NCBI GenBank assembly: GCA_937927565.1 | Contig: CALBDV010000148.1 | Coordinates: forward strand, 1-39,589 | Origin: an uncultured Holophagales bacterium | Lineage (GTDB): Bacteria; Acidobacteriota; Thermoanaerobaculia; UBA5066 | Direction: 5' to 3' | Length of the DNA: 39,589 nt | In this document: one piece after another, positions 16,508 to 25,597 of the stretch | Numbering within the stretch: position 1 is the first letter of the stretch | Layout: each line of letters opens with the position of its first letter | Notes under the pieces: model-generated | What the model saw: only the letters and a program-made list of their open reading frames with translations | Told to the model about the DNA's origin: nothing | Databases searched by the model: none | Program-made: the position numbers and the translations under genes

Positions 16508-16513
16508 AGTGTA
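16508..16513 (-). promoter_or_regulatory. Predicted -10 element (TACACT) of a leaderless lipA mRNA
   Basis: On the minus strand TACACT ends 8 nt before the lipA GTG at 16499. The interval (tcgcccgc) contains no Shine-Dalgarno sequence. Confidence 0.45.
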
Positions 16514-16575
16514 GCCTCCGGACCAGGCGCCCCGGGAAGACGCCGTCGGGATCAGACTCCCGGCAGGAGCAGGAC

Positions 16576-17547
16576 GTGAACGGAGCATCGGAAACTCAGC
16601 CGGGAACGAAGCCCGCGAGGGAAAACGCCGAGGTGCTGCGATCGGCCGAGGTGGAGCGCGCTCTCTGCGGGGGACACCCCGTCGTGGCGCTCGAGTCGAC
16701 GATCCTCTGCCACGGTCTTCCGTTCCCCGCAAACCTCGAAACCCACCGGGCGGCGGAAGAGGCCGTGCGGCGGGAGGGCGCCGTCCCGGCCCTCGTCTCC
16801 GTCGTCGACGGCGTGCCTCGCGCCGGGTTCTCTCCCGCCGAGGTGGAATCCCTCGCGCGCGCCGGGCGGTCGGTGAGGAAGGCGACGACGCGGGACCTGG
16901 GGCTCCTCGCCGCGCGGCGCGAGAGCGGCGCGACGACGGTCGCGGCGACGATGGCGATCGCTTCGGCCGCCGGAATCCGCGTCTTTGCGACAGGAGGCAT
17001 CGGCGGAGTGCATCGAGGGGTCGCGCAGACGTTCGACGTCTCGGCCGACCTCCTCGAGCTCTCGCGCACGCGCGTCGCCGTCGTCGCTTCGGGTGCCAAG
17101 GCGGTTCTCGACCTCCCGAAGACGCTCGAGGCGCTGGAGACGCTCGGCGTTCCGGTCCTCGGGTTCGGCACCTCGGAGTTCCCCGCGTTCTGGATCCGCG
17201 GCTCGGGGCTCCCGCTCGAGGTCTGCTGCGATGACGCCCGCGAGGTCGCCCGGGTCGTCCTCGCGCACTGGTCGTGGCCCGCCGCGGGCGGCGTTCTCGT
17301 CGCGAACCCGGTCCCGATGGAGGCGGCGCTCGCGAAGGAGGACGTCGACGAGGCGATCGAACGGAGCCTCGCGGCGGCGCAGGCGGCCGGAGTGACCGGG
17401 AAGGCGGTGACTCCCTATCTCCTCGCGCGCCTCGCAGAGGAGACGGGCGGGCGGACCCTGGCCGCGAACCGGGCGCTCGTCGTCTCGAACGCCGCCGTCG
17501 CGGCGAGGATCGCGGTCGCCCTCGTCCCTGGCAGCACGCGCCGCTGA
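16576..17547 (+). CDS. psuG: Pseudouridine-5'-phosphate glycosidase
   Basis: PsuG reversibly splits pseudouridine 5'-phosphate to uracil and ribose 5-phosphate. The protein is 323 residues, slightly long because of an extra hydrophilic N-terminus of about 20 residues. Family motifs are VVALESTILCHGLPFPAN near 36-53, VRKATTRDLG with the ribose-binding lysine, VFATGGIGGVHRG, and VASGAKAVLDL with a second conserved lysine. GTG 16576 has AGGAG nearby. The companion kinase gene psuK, often adjacent or fused, is not here. It is divergent from lipA. Confidence 0.93.
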   Translation: MNGASETQPGTKPARENAEVLRSAEVERALCGGHPVVALESTILCHGLPFPANLETHRAAEEAVRREGAVPALVSVVDGVPRAGFSPAEVESLARAGRSVRKATTRDLGLLAARRESGATTVAATMAIASAAGIRVFATGGIGGVHRGVAQTFDVSADLLELSRTRVAVVASGAKAVLDLPKTLEALETLGVPVLGFGTSEFPAFWIRGSGLPLEVCCDDAREVARVVLAHWSWPAAGGVLVANPVPMEAALAKEDVDEAIERSLAAAQAAGVTGKAVTPYLLARLAEETGGRTLAANRALVVSNAAVAARIAVALVPGSTRR

Positions 17548-17600
17548 CGGCGGCGGGGGAGGCCCGGTCCCCCGGGACGGCCACTCGGTGCGCCAGCTGG

Positions 17601-17606
17601 TAAAGT
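17601..17606 (+). promoter_or_regulatory. Candidate -10 element (TAAAGT) for the acyl-CoA mutase gene
   Basis: TAAAGT lies 56 nt before the ATG at 17663, giving a leader of about 50 nt. Unlike the leaderless set, this gene keeps a ribosome binding site (GAGGTGA). Confidence 0.35.
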
Positions 17607-17618
17607 CAAAGGTTTTTC

Positions 17619-17638
17619 CGGGCGGCCCCAGCCGCCCG
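17619..17638 (+). other. Leader hairpin upstream of the acyl-CoA mutase gene
   Basis: CGGGCGGC and GCCGCCCG form a perfect 8-bp stem with a CCCA tetraloop, just after TTTTT. The structure lies between the candidate start site near 17613 and the ribosome binding site. It might protect the 5' end or bind a regulator. It does not resemble a cobalamin riboswitch, which would be far longer. Confidence 0.4.
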
Positions 17639-17662
17639 AGAAGAGCCCGCCGAGGTGACCGC

Positions 17663-19363
<1,701 letters not shown>

Positions 19364-19428
19364 CCGGACGACTTCGAACGGCTGACCTTTCCCTTACTGG
19401 CCCCGAACTTGCTACCCTCCGGTCTGGC

Positions 19429-21378
19429 ATGAGATTTCGTCCCGCCTTCGTCGTTCTCGCCCTCGCGACCTTCGCCGCGCCGCTCGGCGCCGTCCCGCCG
19501 GTCCGGTCCGAGGCGCTCAGCCCGGTCGAGTCCGCGCGCCGGGACGCGGTCGAGCGGTTCCTCCGGGCCCGGCTCTTCGCTGCCGACGGCGAGTTCCAGG
19601 AGGCGCTCAAGGAGTTCCGGCGCGCCGTGGAGCTCGACCCGGAGGACGGGCACCTCAGGCGGGAGTACGCCGAGGCGCTCAGGGACTTCGGCATTCTCCC
19701 GGAGGCCGAGCAGCAGGCACGAAAGGCTGTAGAGCTCGTTCCCGACAACGCGGCCGCCCATAGGGTCCTCGGGCAGATCCTCCTCTCCAAGGCTCGGGAC
19801 AAGGAGGGGATCGAGGCCGCACTTCCTACGCTCGAGAGGGCCTGCAACCTCCAGCCGGCGGAACCGTCGGGCGCCCTCGCGCTCGGGCAGGCCTACCTGA
19901 AGCTCGAGCGCCCCCAGGAGGCGGCGGCCGTCCTGGCACGCGTCCAGGATCGTCCCCGCGGTCCGATCCTCCCCCTCCTCTATGGCGAGGCCCTCGAGAG
20001 GAGCGGAAAACCGGAGGAGGCCGAGGAGGTCTACCTCGGAGTCCTCCGGCTGGACGAAGAGAACCGCGGAGCAACACTCGGCCTCCTGCGCGTCTACCAG
20101 ATGACGAGGAAGTTCGACAAGGCGCTCCCTCTCCTGGCGGAGCTCGTGGAGGACCAGCCTGGGAACCTCGGCCTCAAGGTTCAGTACGGGTTCGCGCTCC
20201 TGCGTGCCCGCCGCCTCGACGAAGCGGAGAAGCTGTTCGTGGAGGTCCTCAAGGCCGATCCCGACAACCGGGACGCCCTCCGGCACTACTCCTCTCTGCT
20301 CTCCGAGCGGCTCGAGACGTCGCGTGCCGACGAGCTCCTGAAGAAGCTCCAGGGGCTCGAGCCCGACGACGCCGACGTCGCCTTCCGGCGTGCGCTGAAT
20401 TTCCTGGAGGCCCGCCGGCTGGACGAGGCGGAAACCGTCCTGAACGACCTGAGAACGACCCTCGTCGGGCAGAAGGCGCCGGCGGCCGGCATCGCGTCCG
20501 TGGACGGGCAGCTCGGATACGTCGCCCTCCTCAAGAAGGACTGGGCGAAGGCGCGGGCCGCCGTGACGCCCCACCTCTTCGAGGGTGACGGCTCCGTCAA
20601 CCTGCAGGCCCTGAACCTCCTGGTGCAGGTCGCGCGCGACGCGAAGGAGCCTGCCGAGGGGCTCCGCGTGAGCCGTGAGGCGTACTCGAAGGCTCCGAAG
20701 GAGCTGGCCGTGCGGTCGCTGCTCGCCGAGTTCCTCCTTCGCTCGGCGAAGGAGAAGGAGCGGGCGGAAGGCGAGGAGATTCTCGTCGCGCTGGCGAAAG
20801 AAGGCCGGCCGGGCGTCCTCGCCACAGCCGACGTCTGGCAGCGCCTCGACAAGTACGGACGCGCGGCCGACTCGGCGTCGGCCGGTCTCGTGCAGTTCCC
20901 GGATGACCCGGACCTTCTCTTCCGCAAGGCCGCATCTCTCGAGCGGGAGAAGATGATCCCCGAGTCGATCGCGGCCTTCGAGAGGCTGATCGAGCTGAGG
21001 CCCGACCACGGCGCGGCGCTCAACTACCTCGGCTACATGTTCGCCGACCGGAACGAGAACCTCGAGCGGGCCCTCGACCTCGTGACGCGGGCCGTCGCTC
21101 TCGAACCGTCGAACGCCGCGTACCTCGACTCCCTCGGCTGGATCTGCTTCCGGATGGGCAACTTCGAGGAGGCCGAGAGGCACCTCCTGACGGCGAAGAG
21201 GCTTTCACCGGACGACCCGACGATCGAGGACCACCTCGGGGACCTGGAAGAGAAGCGCGGAGACCTCGCGAAGGCGCGCGAACGCTGGACGCGAGCGCTG
21301 GCGCTCGACCCGGAGGACGGCGGAACGGCGATCCGCGCGAAGCTCGAAAGGACCGCCGCCGCCGCAAAGGTCCCGTGA
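19429..21378 (+). CDS. Exported tetratricopeptide-repeat protein
   Basis: This 649-residue protein has a signal peptide (FVVLALATFAAPLGA, about 7-21) and a continuous array of TPR units to the C-terminus. Examples are GEFQEALKEFRRAVELDPED near 55-74 (split as EFQEALKEF and RRAVELDPED), KPEEAEEVYLGVLRLDEEN, and NFEEAERHLLTAKRLSPDDP near 578-597. The fold is a protein-binding superhelix, probably periplasmic. The ATG at 19429 follows TACCCT by 10 nt, so the leader would be only 3-4 nt. The stop overlaps the next gene's GTG (GTGA), coupling it to a lipoprotein and ispE, so an outer-membrane assembly role is possible but unproven. Confidence 0.88.
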   Translation: MRFRPAFVVLALATFAAPLGAVPPVRSEALSPVESARRDAVERFLRARLFAADGEFQEALKEFRRAVELDPEDGHLRREYAEALRDFGILPEAEQQARKAVELVPDNAAAHRVLGQILLSKARDKEGIEAALPTLERACNLQPAEPSGALALGQAYLKLERPQEAAAVLARVQDRPRGPILPLLYGEALERSGKPEEAEEVYLGVLRLDEENRGATLGLLRVYQMTRKFDKALPLLAELVEDQPGNLGLKVQYGFALLRARRLDEAEKLFVEVLKADPDNRDALRHYSSLLSERLETSRADELLKKLQGLEPDDADVAFRRALNFLEARRLDEAETVLNDLRTTLVGQKAPAAGIASVDGQLGYVALLKKDWAKARAAVTPHLFEGDGSVNLQALNLLVQVARDAKEPAEGLRVSREAYSKAPKELAVRSLLAEFLLRSAKEKERAEGEEILVALAKEGRPGVLATADVWQRLDKYGRAADSASAGLVQFPDDPDLLFRKAASLEREKMIPESIAAFERLIELRPDHGAALNYLGYMFADRNENLERALDLVTRAVALEPSNAAYLDSLGWICFRMGNFEEAERHLLTAKRLSPDDPTIEDHLGDLEEKRGDLAKARERWTRALALDPEDGGTAIRAKLERTAAAAKVP

Positions 21379-22019
21379 GGTTTCCGGCCGCGGTCGCCGC
21401 GGTCGCGCTCCTGACCGCGGTGGCGTGCCGGACCGTGGGGCCGGCCGCGGTCCCGGCGGACCCTGCCCTCACCGTGAGCGCCCTCTCGACCGCCATCGCG
21501 GCGCGCGACGAGGCCTGGGGGCCGCGCCGGTTCAAGGCGCTCTTCCGGGGAGAGGTCTCTTCGAAGGCGGGGTTCACGGTCAGGGGTTACCTCGCCCTTT
21601 TCTGGGATGGGGAGCAGCTCTCCTGGCGTGTATCCGTCCCCCTCGCCGGATCCCCGCGGTCCGGCACGGTCCGCAGGTCGGGGGGCGAAGTGGGCGAGCT
21701 CTTTCCGGGGCGGCTCGCAGCCGCGGACCTCCTCGCCGTCCTGCTCGGGATCCCCGAAGAGCTCCCTTCTGGAGAAGGCGCCGTCATGCGGGCCGGACGA
21801 ATAGAGCTCAATCTGCCGTCCGGCGACGGGCGCGCCGTTCTCGTTTCGAACCCGGGCGGCGTCACGGGGCTCCTCCTGCCGGGAGGTGTGAGAGTCGAGC
21901 TCTCGCCCGGCACCGGGGTGCCGAGGCGTATCGAGCTGAGGTCGCCGCAGGGGAGGGCGCTCCTGACGCTCGAGAGCTACGGGGGGTGGCCGGAAGGAGA
22001 GGAGGTTCCGAAGGGATGA
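21375..22019 (+). CDS. LolB-position outer-membrane lipoprotein
   Basis: This 214-residue predicted lipoprotein has a signal peptide ending in the lipobox TAVAC, with the lipidated Cys18. The rest is beta-rich and resembles the LolB/DUF4292 class: FKALFRGEVSSKAGFTVRGYLALFWDG (here FKALFRGEVS and GYLALFWDG), then GLLLPGGVRVELS and PRRIELRSPQG. Its position immediately before ispE and prs is that of lolB in enterobacteria (lolB-ispE-prs). A lipoprotein-receptor role is therefore a reasonable inference, but sequence similarity by eye is weak. It overlaps both neighbours (GTGA upstream, ATGA downstream). Confidence 0.75.
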   Translation: MRFPAAVAAVALLTAVACRTVGPAAVPADPALTVSALSTAIAARDEAWGPRRFKALFRGEVSSKAGFTVRGYLALFWDGEQLSWRVSVPLAGSPRSGTVRRSGGEVGELFPGRLAAADLLAVLLGIPEELPSGEGAVMRAGRIELNLPSGDGRAVLVSNPGGVTGLLLPGGVRVELSPGTGVPRRIELRSPQGRALLTLESYGGWPEGEEVPKG

Positions 22020-22882
22020 GGCTCGTCGCCGAGGCGTTTGCGAAGGTGAACCGGTCGCTCGTCGTCCTCGGAAAGAGGTCCGACGGCTTTCACGAGCTCG
22101 ACACCGTCTTCCAGGCCGTAGGTCTGACCGACCGGCTCACGTTCGAGGAGAGCGACCTCCTGACGCTGGACGTGGACGACCCGTCGATCCCGTCCGGGGC
22201 GGAGAACCTCGTCCTGCGTGCGGCGCGAGCGCTGGCCGAGGCCGCCGGTCTCCGGGCGCGGGCCGCCATCACGCTCGAGAAGAGGATTCCGTCCGGCGGC
22301 GGCCTCGGGGGTGGCAGCTCTGACGCTGCAGTCACCCTCATCGGGCTCTCGGCCCTGTGGGAGCTCGACCTGCCTCTCGAGCTGCTTTCGCGGGTTGCCG
22401 GCGAGCTCGGCTCCGACGTTCCCTTCTTCCTCCACGGAGGGACGGCCCGGGGCCTTGGACGGGGGGAGCGGATCGCTCAGCTCGACGACCTTCCGCCCCA
22501 GGGCGTCGTCCTCGTGATGCCGCCGTTTCCCGTCTCGACGCCGGAGGTCTTCCGCCGGCTCGAAGCTCCGGCCTGGGACGGGAGCGGCGTCGGGGCCCTC
22601 GACGCGAGCGGCGACCCGGACCGCAACGATCTCGAGCCGGCGGCGGAGGCGCTCTTCCCGGCGCTTCGCGAGGTGCGAGAAGCTCTGGAAAGGGCCGGAG
22701 CGACCCGGGCGCGGCTCTCCGGCAGCGGCTCTACCGTCTTCGGGCTCTTTCCCGACCTCGCGAAGGCGGCCGAGGCCTCGCGCCGTCTCGACGGGCTTCC
22801 CGCCGGCTCCGCGGTTCGCGTCGTATCGACGCTGACACGCGAGGAAAGCCGCTCCCGGAGCGCACCGCGGCGGGCAGAGTAA
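22016..22882 (+). CDS. ispE: 4-(cytidine 5'-diphospho)-2-C-methyl-D-erythritol kinase
   Basis: IspE phosphorylates CDP-methylerythritol in the non-mevalonate isoprenoid pathway. The 288-residue GHMP kinase has AFAKVNRSLVVLGKRSDG at 7-24 with catalytic Lys10. The ATP-binding loop is PSGGGLGGGSSDAA at 92-105. Catalytic Asp134 lies in GSDVPFFLHGG, and ARLSGSGSTVFGLF closes the C-terminal half. ATG 22016 overlaps the lipoprotein stop. Its TAA stop is part of the candidate -10 of the following tRNA. Confidence 0.95.
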   Translation: MRLVAEAFAKVNRSLVVLGKRSDGFHELDTVFQAVGLTDRLTFEESDLLTLDVDDPSIPSGAENLVLRAARALAEAAGLRARAAITLEKRIPSGGGLGGGSSDAAVTLIGLSALWELDLPLELLSRVAGELGSDVPFFLHGGTARGLGRGERIAQLDDLPPQGVVLVMPPFPVSTPEVFRRLEAPAWDGSGVGALDASGDPDRNDLEPAAEALFPALREVREALERAGATRARLSGSGSTVFGLFPDLAKAAEASRRLDGLPAGSAVRVVSTLTREESRSRSAPRRAE

Positions 22883-22885
22883 TAT
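22880..22885 (+). promoter_or_regulatory. Candidate -10 element (TAATAT) of tRNA-Gln, overlapping the ispE stop
   Basis: TAATAT begins with the TAA stop of ispE and ends 12 nt before the tRNA. Transcription would start about 5-6 nt before the mature 5' end. Confidence 0.45.
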
Positions 22886-22897
22886 CCCGCCCCGTGC

Positions 22898-22972
22898 TGG
22901 GGAGTCGACAAGTGGTAAGTCAGCGGTCTTTGGAACCGCCTATCGGAGGTTCGAATCCTCCCTCCCCAGCCA
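22898..22972 (+). tRNA. tRNA-Gln (anticodon TTG)
   Basis: The 75-nt cloverleaf includes an encoded CCA. The acceptor stem is TGGGGAG/CTCCCCA with discriminator G. The anticodon arm is GCGGT-CTTTGGA-ACCGC, with TTG in the loop. The T arm is GGAGG-TTCGAAT-CCTCC. The UG-rich start TGGGG is typical of bacterial tRNA-Gln. It lies between ispE (15 nt) and prs (13 nt), so processing of a mixed tRNA-mRNA transcript is likely. Confidence 0.97.
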
Positions 22973-22985
22973 GGATGAGAGAGCC

Positions 22986-23942
22986 ATGACGCTGAGGGTT
23001 CCGTACGGAGAGCTGAAGGTCTTCGGTGGCCGGGCCCACCCGTCCCTGACCGGTGAGATCTGCCGGGCGCTGGGGCAGGAGGCCGGGCGGGTGACGCTCT
23101 ACAACTTCTCGGACGGCGAGAACTACTGCCAGATCGAGGAGAACGTCCGCGGGGCCGACGTCTTCGTCGTCCAGCCGACCTGCCCGCCGGTGAACGCGAA
23201 CCTGATGGAGCTCCTGATCATGCTCGACGCGTTCAAGCGGTCCTCGGCGTCGCGCGTGACGGCCGTCCTCCCGTACTACGGCTACGCCCGGCAGGACCGG
23301 AAGGACAAGCCCCGCGTCCCCATCACCGCCAAGCTCGTGGCCGACCTCCTCACGTCCGCAGGGGCAGATCGCGTCCTCGCCGTGGACCTCCACGCGGCCC
23401 AGATCCAGGGCTACTTCGACATCCCGGTCGACCACCTCTTCGCCTCGGCCGTCCTCCTCGACGCCATCCGCGACGCCAAGCTCGACCCGCTCACGGTCGT
23501 CTCCCCCGACGCCGGTGGTGTCGAGAGAGCCCGCGCCTTCGCCAAGCGGCTCGGGGTCTCCCTCGCCATCGTCGACAAGAGGCGGAAGGCGAAGAACGAG
23601 GTCGAGATCATGAACGTGATCGGCGACGTGAGAGGGCAGAACGTCCTGATCGTCGACGACATCATCGACACCGCCGGGACCCTCATCAACACCGTGGCCG
23701 CGCTGAAGGATGCCGGGGCCGAGCGGGTCTTCTCGGGCTGCGTTCACGCCGTCCTCTCGGGCCCCGCCATCGACCGCCTGAACGCCAGCTCCATCGAGCG
23801 GGTCTTCTGCTCGAACTCGCTCCCGATCGACGAGAAGGTGGCGCGTTGCCCGGTCCTCACGCCCCTGTCGATCGGTTCGCTCCTGGGCGAGGCGATTCAC
23901 AGGATTCACGAGGGGACGTCGGTCTCGTCGCTCTTCGTCTGA
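22986..23942 (+). CDS. prs: Ribose-phosphate pyrophosphokinase
   Basis: Prs makes PRPP from ribose 5-phosphate and ATP, feeding nucleotide, histidine and tryptophan synthesis. The protein is 318 residues, the usual length. Motifs are NFSDGENYCQIEENVRG (about 39-55), VLPYYGYARQDRKDKPR, VDLHAAQIQGYFDIPVDHL (here VDLHAAQIQGYF) and the PRPP loop VLIVDDIIDTAGTL near 219-232. ATG 22986 has only a weak GAGAG upstream. It follows tRNA-Gln by 13 nt. A strong hairpin follows the stop. The order ispE-prs-rplY-pth is common in bacteria. Confidence 0.96.
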   Translation: MTLRVPYGELKVFGGRAHPSLTGEICRALGQEAGRVTLYNFSDGENYCQIEENVRGADVFVVQPTCPPVNANLMELLIMLDAFKRSSASRVTAVLPYYGYARQDRKDKPRVPITAKLVADLLTSAGADRVLAVDLHAAQIQGYFDIPVDHLFASAVLLDAIRDAKLDPLTVVSPDAGGVERARAFAKRLGVSLAIVDKRRKAKNEVEIMNVIGDVRGQNVLIVDDIIDTAGTLINTVAALKDAGAERVFSGCVHAVLSGPAIDRLNASSIERVFCSNSLPIDEKVARCPVLTPLSIGSLLGEAIHRIHEGTSVSSLFV

Positions 23943-23950
23943 AGTTGTTC

Positions 23951-23983
23951 CGGGGGCACCCGGGTACCGCCCGGGTGCCCCCG
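23951..23983 (+). terminator. Strong hairpin after prs
   Basis: A perfect 14-bp GC-rich stem (23951-23964 with 23970-23983) encloses the loop TACCG, starting 9 nt after the prs stop. No U-tract follows, so it may act as a terminator aided by other factors or as a 3'-end stabiliser. Confidence 0.65.
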
Positions 23984-24087
23984 AGCCCCCTCCGCGGCGG
24001 AGAGGACGCTCGCGCTCGCCGGGGGGCGCTGTTCGCTGCCTTGCCGACCCCCCGGACCTCGCGAACCGGCGATTCGGGCCGCTCGTG

Positions 24088-24093
24088 TAGAAT
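24088..24093 (+). promoter_or_regulatory. Candidate -10 element (TAGAAT) for the rplY operon
   Basis: TAGAAT lies 70 nt before the rplY ATG at 24163, giving a leader of about 63 nt. The rest of the 220-nt gap between prs and rplY shows only GC-rich sequence and the prs hairpin. Confidence 0.45.
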
Positions 24094-24162
24094 CTGCGGC
24101 TCCGCGTCGGACCGGACGCCCGGGCACCGCCGGACCGTCCGCCCATAGAAAGGAATCCGAAG

Positions 24163-24909
24163 ATGCTCCAGGAAGACGTCATCATCGAAGCCGAGCGCCG
24201 CAGCGAGACGGGCAAGAACGCCTGCAACCGGCTGCGCGAGAAGGACCTCATCCCGGCCGTTCTCTACGGCGGGGGGGCCGGCATGGAGTCGATGCCGCTC
24301 AGCGTTCCCCGGAAGGCGCTTCTCGGCCTCTTCCGCAAGGGGATCCACCAGAACGTCGTGTTCCTCCTCCAGCTCAAGGGGACGGAAGACAAGCGGCACG
24401 TCATGGTCCGCGACGTCACCCTCAGCCCGCTCCAGCGGGAGCTCATCCACGTCGACTTCCTTCGAATCCTCCTCGACCGGAAGATGAAGATGAAGGTCTC
24501 GGTGGAGGCCGTCGGGATCGCTGCCGGGGTCAAGCTCGGCGGAACTCTCGACGTCGTCACCCGCGAGCTCGAGATCGAGTGCCTCCCGGCCGACATCCCC
24601 GCGTCGATCCCTGTCGACGTCTCCGGCCTCGGAGCCGGAGAGGTCCTCCGTGTAGCCGACTTGAACCTGGGGGACAAGCTCCGCGTCCTCGGCGACACGG
24701 ACCGGGTCCTGGCGCACGTCGTCATGCCGCGCGCCGAGGTGGTGGAAGGCGCCGAGGCTGCCGCTGCAACGGCCGAGCCCGAGGTCGCAAAGAAGGGCAA
24801 GAAGGAAGAGGAAGGGGCCAAGGGCGCCGCGCCGAAGGCTGGCGCTGCGAAGGCCGCCGCTCCTGCGGCCGCCGCTCCGAAGGCCGCCGAGAAGAAGGGG
24901 AAGAAGTAG
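24163..24909 (+). CDS. rplY: Ribosomal protein bL25, long (Ctc/TL5) form
   Basis: bL25 binds 5S rRNA in the large subunit. This is the two-domain Ctc/TL5 form, 248 residues. The 5S-binding L25 domain (about 4-95) includes ACNRLREKDLIPAVLYGGG and the RELIHVDFLRI strand. The second beta domain (about 98-190) includes VEAVGIAAGVKLGGTLDVV (here VGIAAGVKLGG) and VADLNLGDKLRVLGDTDRVL (here ADLNLGDKLRV). The last 55 residues are an Ala/Lys/Glu-rich tail beyond the usual fold. AAAGGAAT precedes ATG 24163. pth follows after 2 nt. Confidence 0.94.
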   Translation: MLQEDVIIEAERRSETGKNACNRLREKDLIPAVLYGGGAGMESMPLSVPRKALLGLFRKGIHQNVVFLLQLKGTEDKRHVMVRDVTLSPLQRELIHVDFLRILLDRKMKMKVSVEAVGIAAGVKLGGTLDVVTRELEIECLPADIPASIPVDVSGLGAGEVLRVADLNLGDKLRVLGDTDRVLAHVVMPRAEVVEGAEAAAATAEPEVAKKGKKEEEGAKGAAPKAGAAKAAAPAAAAPKAAEKKGKK

Positions 24910-24911
24910 GC

Positions 24912-25529
24912 TTGTCCGAGGTCGCCCTCGTCGTGGGGCTCGGCAATCCGGGCGACCGCTACGTCGGGACGCGCCACAACGTCGGCTTCGAGGTGCTGGA
25001 CGCGCTCGTCCGGCGCCTCTCCGCCGATCCGGCCCGACCGACGCGCGTCGACCGGCTCGATTGCCGGGCGTTGACGGGGCGCATCCGGATCGGCGAAACA
25101 CCGGTCCTCGTCGCCAAGCCTCAGACGTATATGAACCTCTCGGGTGAGTCGGTAAAAGGGCTGCTCGTGAAGCACGCCATCCCGCGGGAGCGGATGCTCG
25201 TCGTCTCCGACGACGTGGCCCTGCCTGTCGGCCGTCTGCGGATCCGCCCGTCGGGCTCGTCGGGAGGACAGAAGGGGCTCCAGAGCGTCATCGACTGCCT
25301 CGGCGCCGACGATTTCCCGCGGCTCCGGATCGGCGTCGCCGGCGAGCGTTTCCGTCCCGGCGAGGAGCTCGCCGACTACGTCCTGGACCGCTTTTCCAAG
25401 CCTGAGCGGGCCGCCCTCGGGCCCGTCCTCGGGACCGCCTGCGAGGCGATCGAGACCTTCGTCACCGAGGGGATCGACATCGCCATGAACCGCTTCAACC
25501 GCCCTTCGGAGATCGTTCCGGCGGGCTGA
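24912..25529 (+). CDS. pth: Peptidyl-tRNA hydrolase
   Basis: Pth frees tRNA from prematurely released peptidyl-tRNA. The protein is 205 residues from TTG 24912. GLGNPGDRYVGTRHNVGF spans 9-26, with conserved Asn12 and catalytic His22. KPQTYMNLSGESV and VVSDDVALPVGRLRIR follow, and GSSGGQKGLQSVI is a slightly divergent form of the usual GGHNGL loop. The TTG start is 2 nt after the rplY stop; the open frame extends further into rplY without support. rplY-pth adjacency is widely conserved. Confidence 0.94.
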   Translation: MSEVALVVGLGNPGDRYVGTRHNVGFEVLDALVRRLSADPARPTRVDRLDCRALTGRIRIGETPVLVAKPQTYMNLSGESVKGLLVKHAIPRERMLVVSDDVALPVGRLRIRPSGSSGGQKGLQSVIDCLGADDFPRLRIGVAGERFRPGEELADYVLDRFSKPERAALGPVLGTACEAIETFVTEGIDIAMNRFNRPSEIVPAG

Positions 25530-25562
25530 ATCAAACCCTTGGCTCGGCCGACAGGCCGCGCC

Positions 25563-25581
25563 TCGCGGGCTTGCCCCGCGA
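25563..25581 (+). other. Hairpin in the rpsF leader
   Basis: TCGCGGG (25563-25569) pairs with CCCGCGA (25575-25581) around a CTTGC loop. The ribosome binding site AAGGAGGA follows directly. Many bacteria have an S6:S18-binding leader here, but I could not match its conserved bulge with confidence. Confidence 0.35.
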
Positions 25582-25597
25582 TCCGTAAGGAGGACTC

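Noticed and set aside
17548..17662. Cobalamin riboswitch upstream of the B12-dependent mutase
   Set aside because: The gap is only 115 nt and lacks the multi-helix layout and B12-box; only a short hairpin is present.
25530..25597. S6:S18-type autoregulatory leader before rpsF
   Set aside because: A hairpin is present, but I could not identify the conserved bulge by eye. A covariance-model search would decide.
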